This document shows, one piece after another, positions 47,096 to 47,108 of a stretch of DNA of 47,108 nt. Positions within the stretch are counted from its first letter, which is position 1, and each line of letters opens with the position of its first letter. Origin of the DNA: Gallibacterium genomosp. 3 (GTDB taxonomy: Bacteria; Pseudomonadota; Gammaproteobacteria; Enterobacterales; Pasteurellaceae); the NCBI RefSeq assembly GCF_001678475.1, contig NZ_JTJR01000022.1, positions 1 through 47,108 of the forward strand, written 5' to 3'. Under the pieces are notes generated by a model. The model searched no databases. It was not told the origin of the DNA and was given only the letters and a program-made list of their open reading frames with translations. Made by a program: the position numbers and the translations under genes.

Positions 47096-47108
47096 AATTA
47101 TTTTCTAA

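Overview
The window is a stretch of chromosome from an AT-rich gammaproteobacterium of the family Pasteurellaceae (Haemophilus/Pasteurella/Avibacterium/Gallibacterium group). Four things support this: Haemophilus-type DNA uptake signals (AAGTGCGGT), a coaD-waaA-lgtF cluster and an adjacent opsX/kdkA pair laid out as I recall them from H. influenzae, a one-parvulin SurA, and an OapA-type protein. The genus cannot be fixed from sequence alone. There is no rRNA, tRNA, CRISPR array, prophage or complete insertion sequence. Nearly all of the DNA is vertically inherited housekeeping sequence.

Layout. 1-4.8 kb: a sodium:alanine/glycine symporter behind a tandem glycine riboswitch, then metL and metJ diverging across a Met-box array. 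4.8-7.35 kb: a ferrous-iron operon with an FNR-type promoter, in which feoA and a 48-residue Cys-rich membrane peptide are intact but feoB carries three single-A deletions and one nonsense codon. 7.6-10.8 kb: a DctPQM TRAP transporter. 10.8-15.8 kb: small stand-alone genes (YdcH, low-molecular-weight phosphatase, a non-canonical Nramp relative, a TRIC channel, N4-acetylcytidine amidohydrolase, an exported ATP-dependent DNA ligase, Cu,Zn superoxide dismutase). 15.8-18.5 kb: lysS and prfB, the latter with its programmed +1 frameshift. 18.6-20.9 kb: a YfdC-type FNT channel, yfbU, mlaA.

21-31.5 kb: nucleotide and envelope genes on the plus strand: carAB under two ARG boxes and a PurR box, a PurR-box purine permease, pyrR, surA, rsmA, yrbG-like antiporter, apaH. 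31.6-36.6 kb (minus): hupA, the nudC-hemE-yjaG operon and the ychJ-pabB-pabC operon. 36.8-38.2 kb: the rpsF-priB-rpsR-rplI ribosomal operon. 38.3-43.8 kb: inner-core lipooligosaccharide genes (opsX, kdkA, waaA, lgtF, a GT9 heptosyltransferase) with coaD. 43.9-45.6 kb: efp diverging from its modifying enzyme epmB. 45.7-47 kb: oapA, followed at the window edge by a 40-bp-period repeat that may be the end of a mobile element.

The genes form several functional sets: amino-acid sensing (glycine riboswitch, MetJ, ArgR), purine/pyrimidine balance (PurR, carAB, pyrR), Kdo-phosphate/heptose core assembly, and EF-P activation. No clearly new multi-gene system is visible. The items most worth a second look are the decayed feoB inside an otherwise preserved operon, the Nramp relative lacking the metal-binding motifs, the exported DNA ligase, the riboswitch leader architecture, and the repeat at the right edge.
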